In this document: positions 22,199-24,464 of the stretch, piece by piece
Layout of the letters: each line of letters opens with the position of its first letter
How positions within the stretch are numbered: position 1 is the stretch's first letter
Translations under genes and position numbers: made by a program
Notes under the pieces: model-generated
The model's input: the letters and a program-made list of their open reading frames with translations, nothing else
Database searches by the model: none
What the model was told of the DNA's origin: nothing
NCBI GenBank assembly: GCA_947586295.1
Contig: CANPXQ010000001.1
Coordinates: forward strand, 1 to 24,464
Direction of reading: 5' to 3'
Source: an uncultured Bacilli bacterium
GTDB lineage: Bacteria; Bacillota_I; Bacilli_A; RF39; UBA660
Length of the DNA stretch: 24,464 nucleotides

Positions 22199-24142
22199 AT
22201 GTTTAATTTAATTTCCAAATATAAACCTAATGGTGATCAACCAGAAGCTATAAAAGAATTAGTAGCTGGTATAAATGCTGGCAAAAAAGAACAAGTTTTG
22301 CTTGGAGCAACTGGTACTGGTAAAACTTTTACAATAGCAAACGTTATTGCTCAAGTTAATAAACCAACTTTAGTCTTAGCCCATAATAAAACTTTGGCAG
22401 GACAACTTTATGCGGAATTAAAGGAGTTATTTTCCAATAATCACGTAGAATATTTTGTTTCTTATTACGATTATTATCAACCCGAAGCCTATGTGCCAAG
22501 CAGTGATACATATATTGAAAAAGATGCTTCTATAAATGATGAAATTGATGAATTAAGACACGCCGCCACCTCCGCATTAATAAACTATCAAGATGTTATA
22601 GTTGTAGCTAGTGTATCTTGTATATATGGTATTGGGGAAAAAGAAGAATATAAAAATAATATGTTAATATTAAATATTGACGATAAAATAAAAAGGAATG
22701 ATATCCTAAATAAATTAGTCGATATGACATATGAACGCAATGATTTAGATTTTCATCGTGGATGTTTTAGAGTAAGAGGAAATAATATTGATGTTGTTCC
22801 CATCAACGAAAGGGCTAAAGGAATTAGAATTACTTTAGATGAAGATACTATAGAAGCTATTAGTTTATTTGATCCTTTAACTGGAGAAATTACAAATCAT
22901 AAAAAAAGTATTACTATATCCCCGGCGAGTCATTTTGTAACGAGCAAGGATAAATTACAAATCGCTATTACACGCATTGAAAATGAACTTAAAGAGCGAT
23001 TAGAAGAATTAAAAAAAGAAAATAAATTTATTGAAGAACAACGGTTGCGTGAAAGAACTAACTATGATATCGAGATGTTAAAAGAAACTGGATACTGTAA
23101 TGGAGTGGAAAATTATAGTCAACACCTAGCGTTAAGAGAAGATGGCGAAACGCCAAGCTGTTTAATTGATTTTTTCCCAAAAGATTTTTTATTAATTGTT
23201 GATGAATCACACGTAACTCTTCCTCAAGTTAGAGGAATGTATAATGGCGATCGTATGCGAAAACAAACATTAGTGGATTATGGTTTTCGTTTACCAAGTG
23301 CTTTAAATAATCGTCCTTTAACATATGAAGAATTTGAAAGTAAAATAAATCAAGCTATTTATGTTTCGGCAACACCAGGAGAATACGAATTATCTAAGAC
23401 AAATAATATATATGTTGAACAAATAATTAGGCCAACCGGGTTACTTGATCCTATTATTAAAGTTAAACCAACATATGGCCAAATAGATGATATTATTAAT
23501 GAAATTCGCCTCCGTAAAGAAAAAAACGAAAGAGTTTTAATAACAACTTTAACGATTCGAATGAGCGAAGAATTAACAAATTATTTAAAGGAATTAAATA
23601 TTAAAGTTGCTTATCTTCATAGTGAAATTAAAACTTTAGAAAGATTAAAAATTATTCACGATTTAAGATGTGGTATATATGATTGTGTTGTAGGTATTAA
23701 TTTACTACGTGAAGGTTTGGACATTCCGGAAGTTAGTTTAATTTGCATTCTTGATGCGGATAAGCAAGGATTTTTAAGAAGCACACGGAGTTTAATTCAA
23801 ACTATAGGTAGATGTGCTCGAAATAGTAATGGTGAAGTTATTATGTATGCCGATACTGTTAGTGATAGTATGAATGAAGCAATAAAAGAAACACTAAGAA
23901 GAAGAACCATTCAAGAAGAATATAACAAAAAACATCATATAAATCCTGAAACTATTCAAAAAGAAATTAAAGATGTTATTTCAAATGAAATTGAGAAAAA
24001 AGAAACTAAAAAGAAATTAAATAAGGCCGATAAAGAAAAAATGCTTATTCAAATTGAAAATGAAATGCAACAAGCAGCTCGAGAGTTAGATTTCGAAAGA
24101 GCTATGGAACTACGCGATATTTATTTTGAACTTAAATCTTAA
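22199..24142 (+). CDS. uvrB: Excinuclease ABC subunit B
   Basis: The 647 residues are a full-length UvrB. They include Walker A GATGTGKT (36-43), the DNA-probing beta hairpin region with YYDYYQPEAYVP, the Walker B DESH box, helicase motif VSATPGEYE, RPTGLLDP, the motif VI region QTIGRCARN, and a C-terminal UVR domain (ELDFERAMELRD) that binds UvrC. With UvrA it locates bulky DNA lesions and loads UvrC for the dual cut. AAGGAG (22184-22189) precedes the ATG. Bacillota usually have uvrA directly after uvrB; here an IS200/IS605-type element follows instead. Confidence 0.98.
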   Translation: MFNLISKYKPNGDQPEAIKELVAGINAGKKEQVLLGATGTGKTFTIANVIAQVNKPTLVLAHNKTLAGQLYAELKELFSNNHVEYFVSYYDYYQPEAYVPSSDTYIEKDASINDEIDELRHAATSALINYQDVIVVASVSCIYGIGEKEEYKNNMLILNIDDKIKRNDILNKLVDMTYERNDLDFHRGCFRVRGNNIDVVPINERAKGIRITLDEDTIEAISLFDPLTGEITNHKKSITISPASHFVTSKDKLQIAITRIENELKERLEELKKENKFIEEQRLRERTNYDIEMLKETGYCNGVENYSQHLALREDGETPSCLIDFFPKDFLLIVDESHVTLPQVRGMYNGDRMRKQTLVDYGFRLPSALNNRPLTYEEFESKINQAIYVSATPGEYELSKTNNIYVEQIIRPTGLLDPIIKVKPTYGQIDDIINEIRLRKEKNERVLITTLTIRMSEELTNYLKELNIKVAYLHSEIKTLERLKIIHDLRCGIYDCVVGINLLREGLDIPEVSLICILDADKQGFLRSTRSLIQTIGRCARNSNGEVIMYADTVSDSMNEAIKETLRRRTIQEEYNKKHHINPETIQKEIKDVISNEIEKKETKKKLNKADKEKMLIQIENEMQQAARELDFERAMELRDIYFELKS

Positions 24143-24156
24143 TTTAAAATAAAAAT

Positions 24157-24180
24157 CCACGCCTAAAAGACGTGGTTTTT
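24157..24180 (+). terminator. Hairpin with T tail after uvrB, possibly the IS end hairpin
   Basis: CCACG (24157-24161) / CGTGG (24171-24175), then five T residues. It may serve both as the recognition hairpin of the insertion sequence and as a uvrB terminator. A second short hairpin GGCCT/AGGCC lies at 24187-24199. Confidence 0.6.
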
Positions 24181-24210
24181 CGCTAAGGCCTATAAGGCCG
24201 ATTACTGGCG

Positions 24211-24232
24211 GCCTCCATTTGGAGGCTTTTTT
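24211..24232 (+). terminator. Strong intrinsic terminator inside the IS end
   Basis: A perfect GC-rich 6-bp stem GCCTCC / GGAGGC with a 4-base loop and six T residues on the + strand. It would stop transcription entering tnpA antisense from uvrB. Confidence 0.8.
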
Positions 24233-24257
24233 AGTCTGCCAATTGCCTTTGACTCTC

Positions 24258-24464
24258 TTACTTACCTGTAAACGGGTCTTTATATTCTTTCATACTTCTT
24301 TTGTCTAATAATCTATCTTCTGTTTCTTGTTCTCGAATATATTTTTTGATTGTATTTTTGTTCGCACCTACTGTGCTCACAAAATATCCTTCTGCCCAAA
24401 AATGTCTGTTTCCATAGTTATATTTCAAATTGGCATGTTCTTCAAATATCATCAAACTACTTTT
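24258..24464 (-). CDS. tnpA: IS200/IS605-family transposase TnpA (Y1), C-terminal part
   Basis: About 68 codons are visible and the frame stays open to the window edge, so the 5' part lies outside. The sequence HANLKYNYGNRHFWAEGY, then FVSTVG, is characteristic of IS200-type Y1 HUH transposases, and Tyr in TIKKYIREQ is the catalytic tyrosine that forms the DNA link. The protein nicks and joins single-stranded ends at foot hairpins. A downstream start codon inside this frame is not a real start. The visible part has no frameshift, so the element may be active. Confidence 0.9.
   Translation of the reverse strand, partial: KSSLMIFEEHANLKYNYGNRHFWAEGYFVSTVGANKNTIKKYIREQETEDRLLDKRSMKEYKDPFTGK

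Larger units (their letters stand above)
24150..24464 (-). mobile_element. IS200/IS605-family insertion sequence, right part only
   Basis: This part contains the 3' region of a TnpA gene and the hairpin-rich non-coding end typical of the family, which recognises subterminal hairpins instead of inverted repeats. The element leaves the window at 24464. The exact outer boundary near the CCACG/CGTGG hairpin (24157-24175) is a guess. Confidence 0.75.

Noticed and set aside
24258..24455. A complete 65-codon protein starting at 24455
   Set aside because: The apparent start is an internal TTG; the frame remains open to the window edge and the sequence matches the C-terminal half of TnpA.
1..24464. 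CRISPR array or cas genes, and Mycoplasma-type use of TGA for Trp
   Set aside because: No regularly spaced repeats or cas motifs were seen. TGA serves as a stop in real genes such as the one ending at 3869.

Overview
The window is AT-rich and uses the standard bacterial stop codons: TGA ends real genes, and I saw no sign of TGA read as Trp. It carries class B sortase and CotF-like genes, an HrcA/CIRCE-type heat-shock operator, strong AAGGAGG-type ribosome sites and short genes bounded by intrinsic terminators. This points to a low-GC Bacillota, most likely an uncultured host-associated member of class Bacilli (RF39-like). That placement is inferred from gene content and style, not from a marker gene.

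Layout. Positions 1-73 hold the end of a tRNA-His gene. Positions 208-2028 (+) carry a small HNH-like protein and a LigD-type protein with phosphoesterase and polymerase domains but no ligase. Positions 2073-5191 (+) form a tight three-gene operon of a GT-C-like membrane protein, a DPM1-like GT2 glycosyltransferase and a GtrA-like flippase candidate, which looks like a lipid-linked sugar module. Positions 5237-10010 (-) hold an ABC ATPase/permease fusion, lysS, and a secreted protein with a QPSTG-type sorting signal. The last diverges from a class B sortase (10139-11704, +) that has a large cytoplasmic N-terminal domain.

Positions 11719-17001 (-) hold two membrane-anchored surface proteins, murD, a CIRCE-controlled Hsp20 and a CDF metal transporter with altered metal-site residues. 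Between the two surface-protein genes lies the most unusual stretch, 12500-12787. A 30-bp direct repeat duplicates the 3' end of the downstream coding sequence. Between its copies sit a 48-nt hairpin and a 182-nt nested fold whose only non-Watson-Crick pairs are G-U on the + strand, which suggests a structured + strand RNA or a small mobile element.

Positions 17035-17494 (+) hold a pair of small helical CotF-like proteins. Positions 17513-21984 (-) hold a membrane-tethered XRE regulator, an SDR oxidoreductase translationally coupled to a CBS/DRTGG family II pyrophosphatase, and a small membrane protein. Positions 22199-24142 (+) hold uvrB, followed by the right end and the tnpA 3' part of an IS200/IS605-type insertion sequence cut by the window edge.

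Several transcription units overlap at their ends. Terminator stems contain stop codons, and promoter -35 boxes lie inside the preceding gene.
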